In this document: positions 41,553 to 50,845 of the stretch, piece after piece | How positions within the stretch are numbered: the stretch's first letter is position 1 | Layout of the letters: every line of letters starts with the position of its first letter | Assembly: GCA_002480345.1 (NCBI GenBank) | Contig: DLBY01000080.1 | Location: 1-63,320 of the forward strand | DNA: 63,320 nucleotides | Direction of reading: 5' to 3' | From: Phycisphaerales bacterium UBA7812 | Lineage (GTDB): Bacteria > Planctomycetota > Phycisphaerae > Phycisphaerales > UBA1924 | Translations under genes and position numbers: made by a program | Notes under the pieces: model-generated | Told to the model about the DNA's origin: nothing | The model's input: the letters and a program-made list of their open reading frames with translations, nothing else | Databases searched by the model: none

Positions 41553-42425
41553 TTACAGCCCCGCCTGCCTCATAAACCGCTCGATCTGATCGGCGACGAA
41601 CGCCTTGTGCGCGGGGTCGAATCCGAATTCGAACGCGAGGCCCGCGTAGGTGTTCTGCTGGCTGTCCAGGTGCGTGTGCGCGATGCGCGACACCAGGTCG
41701 AGCGGCGCGGGGATCGTGGGCCGCAGGTCCAGGCGTGTCCAATAGAGCTTGGAGCTCTCGACGAGGGAACTCTCCTCGGGGCCCACCTTGAGCCCGATGC
41801 CGCCCCCGCCGATGTTCGCGAGTTCCGCCTTGAACGCGGCGCCGACATCCGGCGCGATCTCGCCCAGCGAGTCCAGCGCCTCATCGGGGAGTTCGGGGCG
41901 CGACGCCGGGGGCATCGCGAGCAGTTCATTGATCCGGTCCCGAGACGCGGCCTCCGCGGGGACCGCGGTGATCGGGTCTCGGAGCAGCCAGCACCGCACC
42001 GCGGGCAGGTTCAGCTGCGAGGTGGACACGCGGGATTGCACGCGTCTCGTCGCCCGCTCGACCCGGGTGGGGGGGTCGAGTTCGAGCACACCGTCCCGAC
42101 CGGGCGTCACCGACTTCACTTCGCTCGTAAAGATCCAGCGGTTCTGGCCGACCGACATCACGCAGACGAGCCGCTGGCCCGCCTTGATGTCGATGGTCCG
42201 CCCCAGCGCCGCGGGATGCTCGACGAGGATCCGCTCGCCCTTGCTCTGACGGACACGGACGCGCCACAGCAGATCGGGCGGGGGCTGCCGCACGGTCTCG
42301 CCGGGTTCGGTCCGGAAGCCCTCGCCGCCCCGGCGATCGATGGTGATCTCGAGGCTGCCGCCCCGTTCGCGGATCTGGTCCAGCGTCTCGCGCCAGCGTT
42401 CACCCCGTCTCCGGCTCGCGGGCAT
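41553..42425 (-). CDS. PilZ-like / YcgR-type cyclic-di-GMP effector candidate
   Basis: The 290-residue protein has an N-terminal flagellar-brake-like beta domain (WRVRVRQSKGERILVEHP, AGQRLVCVMSVGQNRWIFTSEV) and a C-terminal PilZ-like domain. The PilZ c-di-GMP motif RxxxR is present as RVQSR, but the second motif (D/N)xSxxG is altered to NIGGGG. The spacing between them is longer than usual, about 90 residues. Binding of c-di-GMP is thus possible but uncertain. ATG 42425 is set by GAGAAAGGA in front. It is last in a run with DUF58 and transglutaminase genes, and overlaps the latter by 26 bases. Confidence 0.6.
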   Translation of the reverse strand: MPASRRRGERWRETLDQIRERGGSLEITIDRRGGEGFRTEPGETVRQPPPDLLWRVRVRQSKGERILVEHPAALGRTIDIKAGQRLVCVMSVGQNRWIFTSEVKSVTPGRDGVLELDPPTRVERATRRVQSRVSTSQLNLPAVRCWLLRDPITAVPAEAASRDRINELLAMPPASRPELPDEALDSLGEIAPDVGAAFKAELANIGGGGIGLKVGPEESSLVESSKLYWTRLDLRPTIPAPLDLVSRIAHTHLDSQQNTYAGLAFEFGFDPAHKAFVADQIERFMRQAGL

Positions 42426-44676
42426 CGGTGGTCCTTTCTCTCGCATCGGGTGTGCCGATGGGTTTCGTGCGGCAATGCCGATCACGCCGGGCCCGCGAAC
42501 GGGCCCACGACCGGATCTCGAGCAGATCGCGCTCCGACGCGTCAGCCGTTGGTGTATCGGCGTTCGCGAAGTACTCAGCATAGAGCCGCTCGACGATGCG
42601 AGACATCGCGGAGGCGACACCCGCGTCCAGTTCCCCCGTCTCGGTGAGATGATCCGTGTGCGTCCGCAACGGGACCCACCCGGGCTTGGGGGTGCCGGCG
42701 CGGCGCAACAGGCGGAGTAGCTCGGCGTGGGTCCGCTGGGCACCCGACAGCACCGGGCCTCTGCCCAACAGGAGCGACAACCACCGAACGGCGCGCGCCG
42801 CGGCTCGCCTGATCCGGGCCCACTCTCGGATCACGAGCACACCGAACAGCACCGCGGCGCAGAACGCGAGCAGCGCGTTGCGGGCCGCGCGGAGCAGCAC
42901 GCGAGGCGGGGCCCGCTGGGCGCGGTAGGCCGCCCCGCTCAGCCGTTCCCAGAGGGGGAACATCGACGCGGATTCGCGGTTGCCGAGCAGGTCTTTTCGG
43001 GCCTCGCCGTCGTAGCCGATCACGGTTCGGATCCAGGCGAATTCCAAGGTGTTCAGCAGGCGCCGCGCATCGGCGATCAGGCCCACCGGGGGCTCATGGA
43101 TCCGCGCCAGATCCGCGGCGGGCGTCGGGTCGATCGTGCGCCAGTCGTCCGGGAGCGTCTCGGCTTCGACCCACGCATGGGCGTTGCTGGCTCGGACGAT
43201 GTAGGACTCGGTGGTGTCGTTGTAGTCGGTCGCGACGAAGCCTGTGATGACCCTCGCGTTGATCCCGACCGTCCTGCACATCAACGCGAGCGAGGACGCG
43301 TAGTACTCGCAGTGCCCCTCCCGCGTGTCGCTCAGGAACCACTCGATCGGGTCCCGCCCCGGCGGGGCGCTGAGCGTCTCAAGCGTGTACCGGAACCCGC
43401 CCCCGGTCAAAAAGTTCTCCAGCGCCGCGACGGCCCGCGCGTCCTCGTCCACCGGTCGCTCCAGCGGATCGGCCTCGATTCCCGCATCGCGCAGGATCCG
43501 CTCAGCGATCTCGCGCACCTCGGGATTGTCGATCACGGGCTCGAGCCGCTCTTCGGGCGTGGGGCGCTCGAAGGTCTCGGGGATCGGGACCTGATCGTTC
43601 GAATGGACGGTGTAGGAAATCCGCCCGGTGTCCCCCCGGACACGCAGCGCCGCGTCCCCCGTCGAGTATTCGAGCTGGAAAGTGGGGGGGACACGCACCT
43701 GGTTGGTCTGCCAGATGGTGAACAGGTGTCCCCGGTTGCCCTCGACGCTCCGGATCGTGATCTCCTGTCTGAGGTTCCACGAGCCCGGCTGCGCCCCCCC
43801 CACGGTGACGAACCCGGGGCGCAGCTGCGGCGCGGGGCCCTGCGTGTACACATACCTTGAGCTGTCCGAACGCGTCCAGGTGCCGGAGCGCGGGTCGTAG
43901 TCGTGCAGCACCGCCCCCCGCAGATAGAACCGCTGCCCGACCGCCCCGAGCGGCTCGCCTTCCCGGTCGAACAACTGCATGTCGAGCACGGGCTCCTGGC
44001 TCTGGCTGATCAGCCCGCCCAGACCGAGGCGGACTTCGTCGTTGAACCCGACCGTCGAGCCGACCGCCGCGGTCCCCCAGGCGCCCAGCGCCTTCGAACC
44101 AAGTTCGCGGGGCATCAGGATGAAGACTACGGCCGCGATCGGCATCGCCGCGACGACGACCGCCGCCCCGCGTTTGCGGACCGGGCGGACGATCGCGGAC
44201 GCGGCCTCGCTCGCGCCGCGCTCGACGCGGGAGAGCTGATACCACAGCACCGCGCCGATGATGACCGGCAGGAAGGCGAGCATCAGCATGCCCAGCGTGA
44301 ACGAGTTGCTCGTCAGGATGGCGCCGATCACGAGGAACACCGAGAGCGTGAGGAGCTGCGCCGTGTCCCGGGGCCCGCGCCGATCGAGCAGCTTGACGAT
44401 CAGCAGCGCCATGACGAACTGGCTGAACAGCGACACGCCGAGACCCGCGTTGAACAGGCCCCAGGTGCCCCAGGCGACAACACCGAACAGCAGGGTGTTG
44501 ATCAGCGAGCGTGGCATCGCCCTCGGGGGCGAACCGCGTGTCAGCAGCCACGAGGTCAGCGCCCCGACGATCCCGATGACGAGCACGCCGGAGTCTTCTT
44601 CCGCGACCCCGTACGCGAGAATCGCGAGCAGGACCGCCGCGATCGTCCAGCGCTGGCTGATCCGCAGCACGCTCAC
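42400..44676 (-). CDS. TgpA-like membrane transglutaminase (DUF3488 and transglutaminase domains)
   Basis: The 758-residue protein has seven or eight N-terminal membrane segments (DUF3488/TgpA type), a periplasmic domain with a transglutaminase-like catalytic site, and a C-terminal membrane segment with a DUF4129-like tail. The catalytic triad is seen as Cys in REGHCEYYASSLALMCRT, His in SNAHAWVEAE and Asp in DWRTIDPTP. Such enzymes act on surface proteins or peptidoglycan; TgpA is essential in Pseudomonas. GTG 44676 overlaps the DUF58 stop by 4 bases, so translation is probably coupled. Confidence 0.9.
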   Translation of the reverse strand: MSVLRISQRWTIAAVLLAILAYGVAEEDSGVLVIGIVGALTSWLLTRGSPPRAMPRSLINTLLFGVVAWGTWGLFNAGLGVSLFSQFVMALLIVKLLDRRGPRDTAQLLTLSVFLVIGAILTSNSFTLGMLMLAFLPVIIGAVLWYQLSRVERGASEAASAIVRPVRKRGAAVVVAAMPIAAVVFILMPRELGSKALGAWGTAAVGSTVGFNDEVRLGLGGLISQSQEPVLDMQLFDREGEPLGAVGQRFYLRGAVLHDYDPRSGTWTRSDSSRYVYTQGPAPQLRPGFVTVGGAQPGSWNLRQEITIRSVEGNRGHLFTIWQTNQVRVPPTFQLEYSTGDAALRVRGDTGRISYTVHSNDQVPIPETFERPTPEERLEPVIDNPEVREIAERILRDAGIEADPLERPVDEDARAVAALENFLTGGGFRYTLETLSAPPGRDPIEWFLSDTREGHCEYYASSLALMCRTVGINARVITGFVATDYNDTTESYIVRASNAHAWVEAETLPDDWRTIDPTPAADLARIHEPPVGLIADARRLLNTLEFAWIRTVIGYDGEARKDLLGNRESASMFPLWERLSGAAYRAQRAPPRVLLRAARNALLAFCAAVLFGVLVIREWARIRRAAARAVRWLSLLLGRGPVLSGAQRTHAELLRLLRRAGTPKPGWVPLRTHTDHLTETGELDAGVASAMSRIVERLYAEYFANADTPTADASERDLLEIRSWARSRARRDRHCRTKPIGTPDARERTTDAREPETG

Positions 44677-45980
44677 GCCGGGGCCCTCCCGCCGACGAGC
44701 GAGGCGAGGGCGCTGCCGATACCCTGCGCAATCGGGCGTTCGCCCCCGGTGCGCCGATCACCGGGCGAGAGGAACTCGGGCGGGATCGTCTCCCCGGCGA
44801 GCCATTGGCGGAGGTCGTCCGCCGAGAGGGTGAACTCGCCCGCCGAACGCCCGCGACCCTTCCGCTGATACTGGATCGTCACGCGGAGCGACCGCCCCTT
44901 CGCGGCCTCCCCGTCGTCCTCGAAGCCGTTGGTGCTGAGCGGTTCGTCTGGGCTGAGCCCGGCCATCGCGGTCTGGATCGCGCGCACCTGCTTGGGCCCG
45001 ATCACGGGGCGCATGCGTCCGACACCGCGCCCCCGCAGGCCGACCGAGAAGCCCGCCTTGCTCGCATCCTGCGCCAGCGCCGCGACGAGTGAAGCCGCCC
45101 GCTCGACTAGGTGGGGGGGGACCGAGGGCGACGGGCGGTCGATCCGGAGCCACAAGCGAGGGGGGGCGCTCGATGCCTGCTCGCGGACGATCAGTTCACC
45201 CAGTCGCGCAGAGGGGAGCCACGCGATGGTCCGCGTCGGATCGCCCGGCACATACTGCCGCAGGGCATAGAACTCGCTGGATTGCCCCCTTCGCGACGCG
45301 GTCGCGCTGAGGGTGGCGCCGTCTCGCCCCGACCGGTGCCAGGGCATGGACCGAAGCGCGACACGGCGCGGCGCGACAACCCACGCATCGGGCTGCTCGA
45401 ACACAAGCGTCTTGCGGAACAGCCCGAACGGAAAGGTCGTGGTGACGCTGAAGGCCGCAAGACGATGCACCCCTCGTGCGGTCGGCGTGATGCGCACGCG
45501 TGCGACCGTCGAAGCGCCGGGCTTGAGATCCAGCACCCCCCCCGATTGCCCCGTGCCGAACACCAGCGACGCGCGCTGGCTCTCCGCGAGTTCGCGGATC
45601 TCGAGACCCATGGCGCTCAGCCAGCGCCCGCGGTTCTCGAGCGCATAGCGGATCTCCGCGTGCTCCCCCACCGCGCCGGGCGGGGGGGGCAAACGCTTGG
45701 CACGGATGTTCATCAGGGGCGGACCCGAGATCAGCCCGCTGAGCAGGAACCCCGCGATCGCGAAGCCGAACGCCAGAAACAGGAGGTTGTTCTGGCTGTT
45801 GATCGAGCCGATCGCGAGGAACACCGTGATCGTCAGGTACAAAATCCCGGGGCTGTGCAACTCGTACCGCCGCCTCGTCGGGCGGGGCAGGTCATGAAGC
45901 GTCGAAGACGCAGCCGCGGCGTCCTGCTCAGGGCGAGGCTCGGCCTTCGGCGCATCGGGTTCGGGGCCGTGCGGGGGCAT
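44673..45980 (-). CDS. DUF58 domain membrane protein
   Basis: The 435-residue protein has a polar start, two membrane segments (ILYLTITVFLAIGSINSQ, LLFLAFGFAIAGFLLSG), a beta domain, then the DUF58 signature (LRQYVPGDPTRTIAWLPSARLGELIVREQ), normally part of a von Willebrand-like fold. DUF58 proteins commonly pair with a TgpA-type transglutaminase and a MoxR AAA+ ATPase. The transglutaminase is the next gene here, but no MoxR is seen in this window. It lies 35 bases downstream of scpB. ATG 45980 is chosen as the first start after the scpB end. Confidence 0.9.
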   Translation of the reverse strand: MPPHGPEPDAPKAEPRPEQDAAAASSTLHDLPRPTRRRYELHSPGILYLTITVFLAIGSINSQNNLLFLAFGFAIAGFLLSGLISGPPLMNIRAKRLPPPPGAVGEHAEIRYALENRGRWLSAMGLEIRELAESQRASLVFGTGQSGGVLDLKPGASTVARVRITPTARGVHRLAAFSVTTTFPFGLFRKTLVFEQPDAWVVAPRRVALRSMPWHRSGRDGATLSATASRRGQSSEFYALRQYVPGDPTRTIAWLPSARLGELIVREQASSAPPRLWLRIDRPSPSVPPHLVERAASLVAALAQDASKAGFSVGLRGRGVGRMRPVIGPKQVRAIQTAMAGLSPDEPLSTNGFEDDGEAAKGRSLRVTIQYQRKGRGRSAGEFTLSADDLRQWLAGETIPPEFLSPGDRRTGGERPIAQGIGSALASLVGGRAPA

Positions 45981-46015
45981 CCGTCCACCATACGCCCATC
46001 GGGCGGGCGCGGTTC

Positions 46016-46633
46016 TCAGGCAGGCTCGCCGTGCGTGGTGACCATCGACTCGACGCTGGGGAGGTCCTTGACGCTGCGGATGCCGAACGAATCGAGGAAC
46101 TGCTTGGTCGTCCCGTAAAGCATGGGGCGACCGAGTTCCTCCGCCCGCCCGGTGACCGCGATCAGGCGACGCTCCAAGAGGCTCTTGAGGACCTCGCCGC
46201 ATCCCACGCCCCGGATAGCTTCGAGCTTCGCGCGGGTGATGGGCTGCTTGTAGGCGATGATCGCCAAGGTCTCGATCGCCGGGCGGCTCAGCCTGCTCGA
46301 CGCCTGTTTGCGGTGGAACGCCGCGAGGACATCCGCGTGCTCGGACCGGGTCATCACCCGGTATCCGCCCGCGACGGGCTCGATGCGGAACGCGCGGCCG
46401 GTCTCGTCGTACGCCGCGTTGAGCGACTCGACGGCGCGCTCGATGTCCCCCGCCTCAACCGTTACCTCGCCCCGAGCCTGCGCAAGCGCCGAGACGACCT
46501 CCGCGATGCGCGCCGCGGGGACCGGCTTGCTGTTGCTCAGCACGATCGCCTCGACCCGACCCGCGAGGAGGGCGTCGTCGAGCGGGCGGTTCTCCGTATC
46601 AGCGGAGGCGGGCTGTTCGGTCACTTCCGGCAT
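46016..46633 (-). CDS. scpB: Segregation and condensation protein ScpB
   Basis: The 205-residue protein has the two winged-helix domains of ScpB: EAIVLSNSKPVPAARIAEVV, GRAFRIEPVAGGYRVMTRSE, LSRPAIETLAIIAYKQPITRAKLEAIRGV in outline, LLERRLIAVTGRAEELGRPMLYGTT and FLDSFGIRSVKDLP. It binds ScpA and SMC to organise and segregate the chromosome. Its usual partner scpA is not in the window. It is divergent from the queuosine-precursor transporter and first in a same-strand run with DUF58 and TgpA. Confidence 0.95.
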   Translation of the reverse strand: MPEVTEQPASADTENRPLDDALLAGRVEAIVLSNSKPVPAARIAEVVSALAQARGEVTVEAGDIERAVESLNAAYDETGRAFRIEPVAGGYRVMTRSEHADVLAAFHRKQASSRLSRPAIETLAIIAYKQPITRAKLEAIRGVGCGEVLKSLLERRLIAVTGRAEELGRPMLYGTTKQFLDSFGIRSVKDLPSVESMVTTHGEPA

Positions 46634-46721
46634 GCTTTCACTGTACCCGACCGGGACGCCGAGTGGGAGGTCCCGCGGGGCCTGAATCCGCGCACCGGTT
46701 CTTCTCGTACCCTATCGCCCG

Positions 46722-47555
46722 ATGCCCACCGACCACGCCCTGCTGCCCTCCAACCAGCACGCCTATGCCGACCTCCCCGCGCTGACGGAGCGGGCGGTCC
46801 ACAACCGACGCGAGCGGGTCTTCCTCGTGCTCGCGGGGCTGTTCCTGGGCACCCTCGCGATGCTCAACATCCTCGGGATCACGCGATTCATCAAGCTGTT
46901 TGAGTACGACTTCGATGCCTCGACGCCGGGCGCCACCGTCTTCGCGGTCGCGGTGGGGGTGCTGCCCTATCCGGTCACCTTCTTGTGTACCGACTACATC
47001 AGCGAGCTGTTCGGGCGCCGCCGCGCGAACTTCGTCGTCTTCGTCGGGCTCATCCTGAACCTCTGGGTCATCGCGATCCTCTGGATCGGGGGTGTCCTCC
47101 CGGGGTTCGAAGCGGTCGATCCGGAGACGGGCGCCGTGGCGCTCGACGCCGCAGGCCGCCAGCCCGTGTTCTTCGAGGTGCGCACGCTGGCGTTCGGCGC
47201 TGTCACCGCGTCGATGATCGCCTACCTCGCCGCCCAGTTCGTCGATGTCCAGGTCTTCCATTTCTGGAAGTGGCTCACCAAAGGCAAGCACCTCTGGATC
47301 CGAAACAACGGGTCCACGCTGGTCAGCCAACTGGTCGACACCGTCGCGGTGATCCTCATCACCCATTTCTACGCGAAGGCCCTCCCGGTCAACGAGAACG
47401 CCGCGATCTGGCCCCAGCTGCTCGTCTTTATCGCGACGGGGTACGCCTTCAAGCTCGCCGCGGCCTTGCTGGACACGATCCCGTTCGTGCTGCTCAGCCC
47501 CGTGCTGGCGCGATACCTCAGGCTTCCCCCGCCCGATACCCACCACCACGGCTGA
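46722..47555 (+). CDS. Queuosine precursor transporter (YhhQ/VUT family)
   Basis: The 277-residue protein has six or seven membrane segments and the family motif PVTFLCTDYISELFGRRRA. Later landmarks are VDVQVFHFWKWLTKG, SQLVDTVAVILITHF and DTIPFVLLSPVLARYL. YhhQ imports queuine/preQ1-type precursors for tRNA modification. It has the usual internal extension in the loop after the third helix (GFEAVDPETGAVALDAAG), which is longer than in E. coli YhhQ. The start at 46722 is the only good one. No preQ1 riboswitch was recognised in the 88-base divergent gap upstream. Confidence 0.93.
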   Translation: MPTDHALLPSNQHAYADLPALTERAVHNRRERVFLVLAGLFLGTLAMLNILGITRFIKLFEYDFDASTPGATVFAVAVGVLPYPVTFLCTDYISELFGRRRANFVVFVGLILNLWVIAILWIGGVLPGFEAVDPETGAVALDAAGRQPVFFEVRTLAFGAVTASMIAYLAAQFVDVQVFHFWKWLTKGKHLWIRNNGSTLVSQLVDTVAVILITHFYAKALPVNENAAIWPQLLVFIATGYAFKLAAALLDTIPFVLLSPVLARYLRLPPPDTHHHG

Positions 47556-47584
47556 CCGCCCATCGCGTCGGAGAAGGGACGCTG

Positions 47585-48529
47585 TCAGCGCAGCGACGGG
47601 TCGAGCCTGGTGACCTCGGTCCGGTCCAGCAGGGTGCGCGCGAGCCGTTCCATCGCGAGCCTCGTCTTGCGGATCGTCAACTCGCGCCGGAGCGTCGCGT
47701 CGTCAGGCGTCCGGCTCGCGGGGGGCAACACCGCATCGACGATGACGACCGCGAACCCCTGTTCGACCGCGATCGCGTCACTCGGAGCGCCCCGCTCCAG
47801 CACCGGGAGCGCGCGCCGGATCGAATCCGGGAACGCGGGGTCCAGCGGGCTGATCACGGACTGGAACGGTCGCAGGTCGCGCGCTCCCGCCTCGATCCAG
47901 AGCCCCGCGAGCGCACCCCCCTCGTGCGCGCGGGCCGCGCGGGCGATCGCGAGCGCCGTCGCGGCGTCGCGCGCGATCACGCCGCTGGTCAGGTACCGCT
48001 CGCCCGCGCGCACACGGCGCGCCAGGCCGACCTCCGTGTCGGTCACCTCGATCTCCGACGGGTCGATCAGCGCGCGCAACGCCGCGTTGCGCCACAGCAA
48101 GCGACGGAAGCGGTGCTCGCCCAGGCCCCGACGCTCGCGGATCGACGACTCCGCCTCCGGGCCCACGCCCGATTCGCTCAGCAACGCGAGCCAGGTCTCG
48201 CGCGCGGCCTCGATCTCGCCTTCCGTGATGGTCAGGTTCCGTGCGCGCAGCGCTCGTCGGAGCGCGTGCTCCAGGGCGAGGTCCTCGACAACAACCCCTC
48301 CGCCCGCTTCGGCGAGCAGCGGACGCAGGGTCTCCCAGGTCACGGGCTCCCCGCCGATCAGCAACGCGATGTCCGACCGGGTCGCCCGGCGCTGGGGCGG
48401 CGCGGGCTCGGCTGCTTCTCGCGCGACGATGGGCGTGCGCCCTTCGGGGGGCGTCGAGGCGCACCCGCCCAGCAGCGCAGCGAGCATCCAGAAGGCAAGG
48501 CAGCGGGACAGCGGGGCGGTGGTCTTCAT
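47585..48529 (-). CDS. SurA/parvulin-like foldase lipoprotein
   Basis: The 314-residue protein has a lipoprotein signal (FWMLAALLGGCAST), a helical N-terminal region like the SurA/PrsA chaperone domain (DLALEHALRRALRARNLTITEGEIEAARE in outline), and a parvulin-like domain (RYLTSGVIARDAATALAIARAA, FPDSIRRALPVLERGAPSDAI, GFAVVIVDAVLPP). It would assist folding of secreted proteins from the membrane. Whether the peptidyl-prolyl isomerase site is intact cannot be told. ATG 48529 begins the signal peptide. It is convergent with the queuosine transporter and divergent from the zinc-ribbon gene. Confidence 0.8.
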   Translation of the reverse strand: MKTTAPLSRCLAFWMLAALLGGCASTPPEGRTPIVAREAAEPAPPQRRATRSDIALLIGGEPVTWETLRPLLAEAGGGVVVEDLALEHALRRALRARNLTITEGEIEAARETWLALLSESGVGPEAESSIRERRGLGEHRFRRLLWRNAALRALIDPSEIEVTDTEVGLARRVRAGERYLTSGVIARDAATALAIARAARAHEGGALAGLWIEAGARDLRPFQSVISPLDPAFPDSIRRALPVLERGAPSDAIAVEQGFAVVIVDAVLPPASRTPDDATLRRELTIRKTRLAMERLARTLLDRTEVTRLDPSLR

Positions 48530-48586
48530 GCGTCGATTCCGAAGAGAGGCATCCGGGACGAGACTCCCGTGGTATAGGCTCATCAC

Positions 48587-49513
48587 ATGTCCCTGACCGG
48601 TGCCGACTCCCAAACACGACCAGAATCCGCCCACGGGAACGCGATCCCGGGCGGAAGCAGCGGCGTGTCGCATGGCGTGCGTGCTCTCTGTCCGTTCTGC
48701 GGGGCGCACGCGGTCAACGCGGACTCAGTGCAATGCACCGCGTGCGGCGCGCGCACCGATCCGCTCAGCCGGCAGGCGACCCAGAACGAGATGGGGCCCT
48801 GGTTCGTGCGTGACGAAACAGCGCCGTTCCGGCCCGGCTGCCGCCTGGAGACGATCGAACGCTGGGCACGGTCGGGGCGGCTCTCGCCGACCACGGTGAT
48901 CCGCGGGCCGAGCACGCACCAGAACTGGGTGGAGGCGAGGCGTGTCCCCGGGGTCGCCCGCTTGTTCGGGCGGTGCCATGCGTGCGAGGAACCGGTCGGC
49001 TCTGACGAGGTGATCTGTCGGGGATGCGGGGCGGCGCTGCACGCGGAGCGGGATCGGCAGCACCTGGGGCTCGCGGCGATCCGTCCCCTGCCGGGGCGGG
49101 TGCCCGCTGCGGTGACCGCGGGATCGCTCATCGGGGACGCGGGGGCGGCGCGTGTTGCATCGGTCCGGGGCGGACCAGCGGTTCCGGGTGGCGCCCAATC
49201 CCGGGAGGACGCACGCGGGCGCGGCGCTGACGCGCGTGCTCGCGCACGGGAAGCCCTTTTCGAGCGCCATCTCAGGAGCGCAAAACGAACCGCCCTGATT
49301 TCCGGGGGGGTTGCCGTGGTCGCGGTGGTCGCGCTCGTGCTCGTTCTGCTGGGCGTCCGGTTCGGTGTGATCGAGCCAAGCCGGGGCGGTATCGCGTCAT
49401 CCGGAGCAGCCAGGGCGGTCCAAACTGACGAGCGTGCCCCGGCGGGGTCGGCAGACGATGCTGACGGAATCGCGGCATCCAAAGATGGCTCGGGGCCTGA
49501 TGCCTCACCCTGA
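48587..49513 (+). CDS. Zinc-ribbon / GYF_2-like membrane protein
   Basis: The 308-residue protein has two zinc ribbons (CPFCGAHAVNADSVQCTACGA near residue 35 and CHACEEPVGSDEVICRGCGA near residue 130). Between them lies a GYF_2-like segment (GPWFVRDETAPFRPGCRLETIERWARSGRLSP in outline, then TVIRGPSTHQNW). An Arg/Ala-rich linker leads to one membrane helix (AVVAVVALVLVLLGV) and a disordered acidic tail. The function is unknown; GYF_2 domains in planctomycetes are thought to bind proteins at the membrane. It lies upstream of pseudopilin 4. Confidence 0.8.
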   Translation: MSLTGADSQTRPESAHGNAIPGGSSGVSHGVRALCPFCGAHAVNADSVQCTACGARTDPLSRQATQNEMGPWFVRDETAPFRPGCRLETIERWARSGRLSPTTVIRGPSTHQNWVEARRVPGVARLFGRCHACEEPVGSDEVICRGCGAALHAERDRQHLGLAAIRPLPGRVPAAVTAGSLIGDAGAARVASVRGGPAVPGGAQSREDARGRGADARARAREALFERHLRSAKRTALISGGVAVVAVVALVLVLLGVRFGVIEPSRGGIASSGAARAVQTDERAPAGSADDADGIAASKDGSGPDASP

Positions 49514-49665
49514 ACGCTCGCTCGAGCCGATCCTGGAGTGGGGTATCCCGGGCGAAGCCGCCTGTTTTGTGCATCCGGAGGACCCGGCGCGCTCGTATTC
49601 CAAGAGGGCCCGGTGCCGGGTGTTCTGCGTTGCGGCACACTGATCGAGAAGGACGATTGATCGCG

Positions 49666-50700
49666 GTGCACAGTCACGACCTCCAACTGCCCGGATCGAG
49701 GCCTCGGCTCGGGTCGCGGTGTGGGTTCGGCTGCACCGGCGGATTCACACTCATCGAGTTGCTGGTCGTGATCGCGATCATCGCGCTGCTGATCGGGATC
49801 CTGCTTCCGGCGCTCGGCAAGGCACGCGGGTCGGCCCGGTCGATGGCGTGCCTGAGCAACATGCGGCAGATCGGGCTCGCGGGCGCGATGTACGGGAACG
49901 ACGATAACGACGCGATCTTCGCGCTGAGTTGGCGGGCGGGCACGCCCGTCCCGTCCCGCTACCCCGACCTCGCGGGGGTGTACACGAAGGACGAAGAGTC
50001 GAGCAACGCGCAGGCGATCGACGCGATGCGGCGGCTCTCGGGGCGGGTGGATGTCTACCAGAGCAGTTTTTTCTGGTATTCGCACCTCTACTTCTCTCAC
50101 CTCGTGCTCGCGGACTATCTGACTGGGCAGCCCGTCGAGGGCGTGGCGCGCTGCCCCGAGGACTTCGTGCAGGAGGACCGCATCGCGGACATCGCGTCGG
50201 TCTCCCCGGCCCAGTTGTTCCGGGTGTACGAGGGCACCTACGAGGTCGTCCCCGCGACGCACAGCAACGACCAACGCCGCGCGGGGCAGCTCGACCCGAT
50301 CGAGCAGCACGACGAGAACGCGAACAGCTTCAACCGGGCTGCGCGGTACCTGGTCACCCGGCGGATCGACGAGGTGACCTTCCCGTCGTCAAAGGTGTGG
50401 GTGATGGACCAGTTCGACCGTCACTCCAACCCGGGCGATGAGACTTTCTTCGCCGACCGGTCCGCCCGCTCGACCCTGCTGATGTTCGACGGATCCGCGT
50501 CGAGACGCGCGACGGCGGACGCCAACCCGGGGTTCCAGCCGCTGAACCCCGAGAGCCCCGAGCCCTCGACGATCCGTGTCCTGGTCGGGCCCGGGGAGCC
50601 CGACCTCGAATACGACGGCGTCTACCGCTGGACGCGGGGCGGCCTGCGCGGCGTCGACTTCGGGGGCTCGGAGATCGACACCGGTCAGTTCCGGGACTGA
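49666..50700 (+). CDS. Pseudopilin 4 (prepilin-type N-terminal cleavage/methylation protein)
   Basis: After a longer N-terminal leader (about 25 residues, with RLGSRCGFGCTGG) comes the class III signal FTLIELLVVIAIIALLIG. The globular domain resembles pseudopilin 1: LADYLTGQPVEGVARCPED against MIDQMTGQQPEPVAVSPMD, and VYRWTRGGLRGVDFGGSEID against FYRWTRGGLFGIDVGGNEID. The start is uncertain. GTG 49666 is used here; a TTG at 49657 lies nearer to GAGAAGGA, and an ATG at 49567 would overlap nothing conserved. The unusually long leader contains Cys and Gly and may not be fully translated. Confidence 0.83.
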   Translation: MHSHDLQLPGSRPRLGSRCGFGCTGGFTLIELLVVIAIIALLIGILLPALGKARGSARSMACLSNMRQIGLAGAMYGNDDNDAIFALSWRAGTPVPSRYPDLAGVYTKDEESSNAQAIDAMRRLSGRVDVYQSSFFWYSHLYFSHLVLADYLTGQPVEGVARCPEDFVQEDRIADIASVSPAQLFRVYEGTYEVVPATHSNDQRRAGQLDPIEQHDENANSFNRAARYLVTRRIDEVTFPSSKVWVMDQFDRHSNPGDETFFADRSARSTLLMFDGSASRRATADANPGFQPLNPESPEPSTIRVLVGPGEPDLEYDGVYRWTRGGLRGVDFGGSEIDTGQFRD

Positions 50701-50845
50701 TCGCTCGCTCGGGCTGCGCTCCTGATCCCGCGCGGCCGATCTCACGCGGGAATCGCTTCTGCCTAGCATGCTGCGCGGTGCGTGTCGGTGGATGTCCCGG
50801 CGGCGTGTGCCGCTCGACTCATGCAGGCAAGCGAGAGGTGAAGTC

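Noticed and set aside
46985..48577. 530-residue plus-strand frame across yhhQ-like and SurA-like genes
   Set aside because: It runs in another frame through a clear transporter gene and is antisense to the foldase gene; composition is Arg/Gly-rich.
49485..49643. Possible 52-residue gene between the zinc-ribbon gene and pseudopilin 4
   Set aside because: The product is not obviously nonsense, but third-position GC is lower than in the neighbours, it overlaps the preceding gene, and no ribosome binding site or family was seen.
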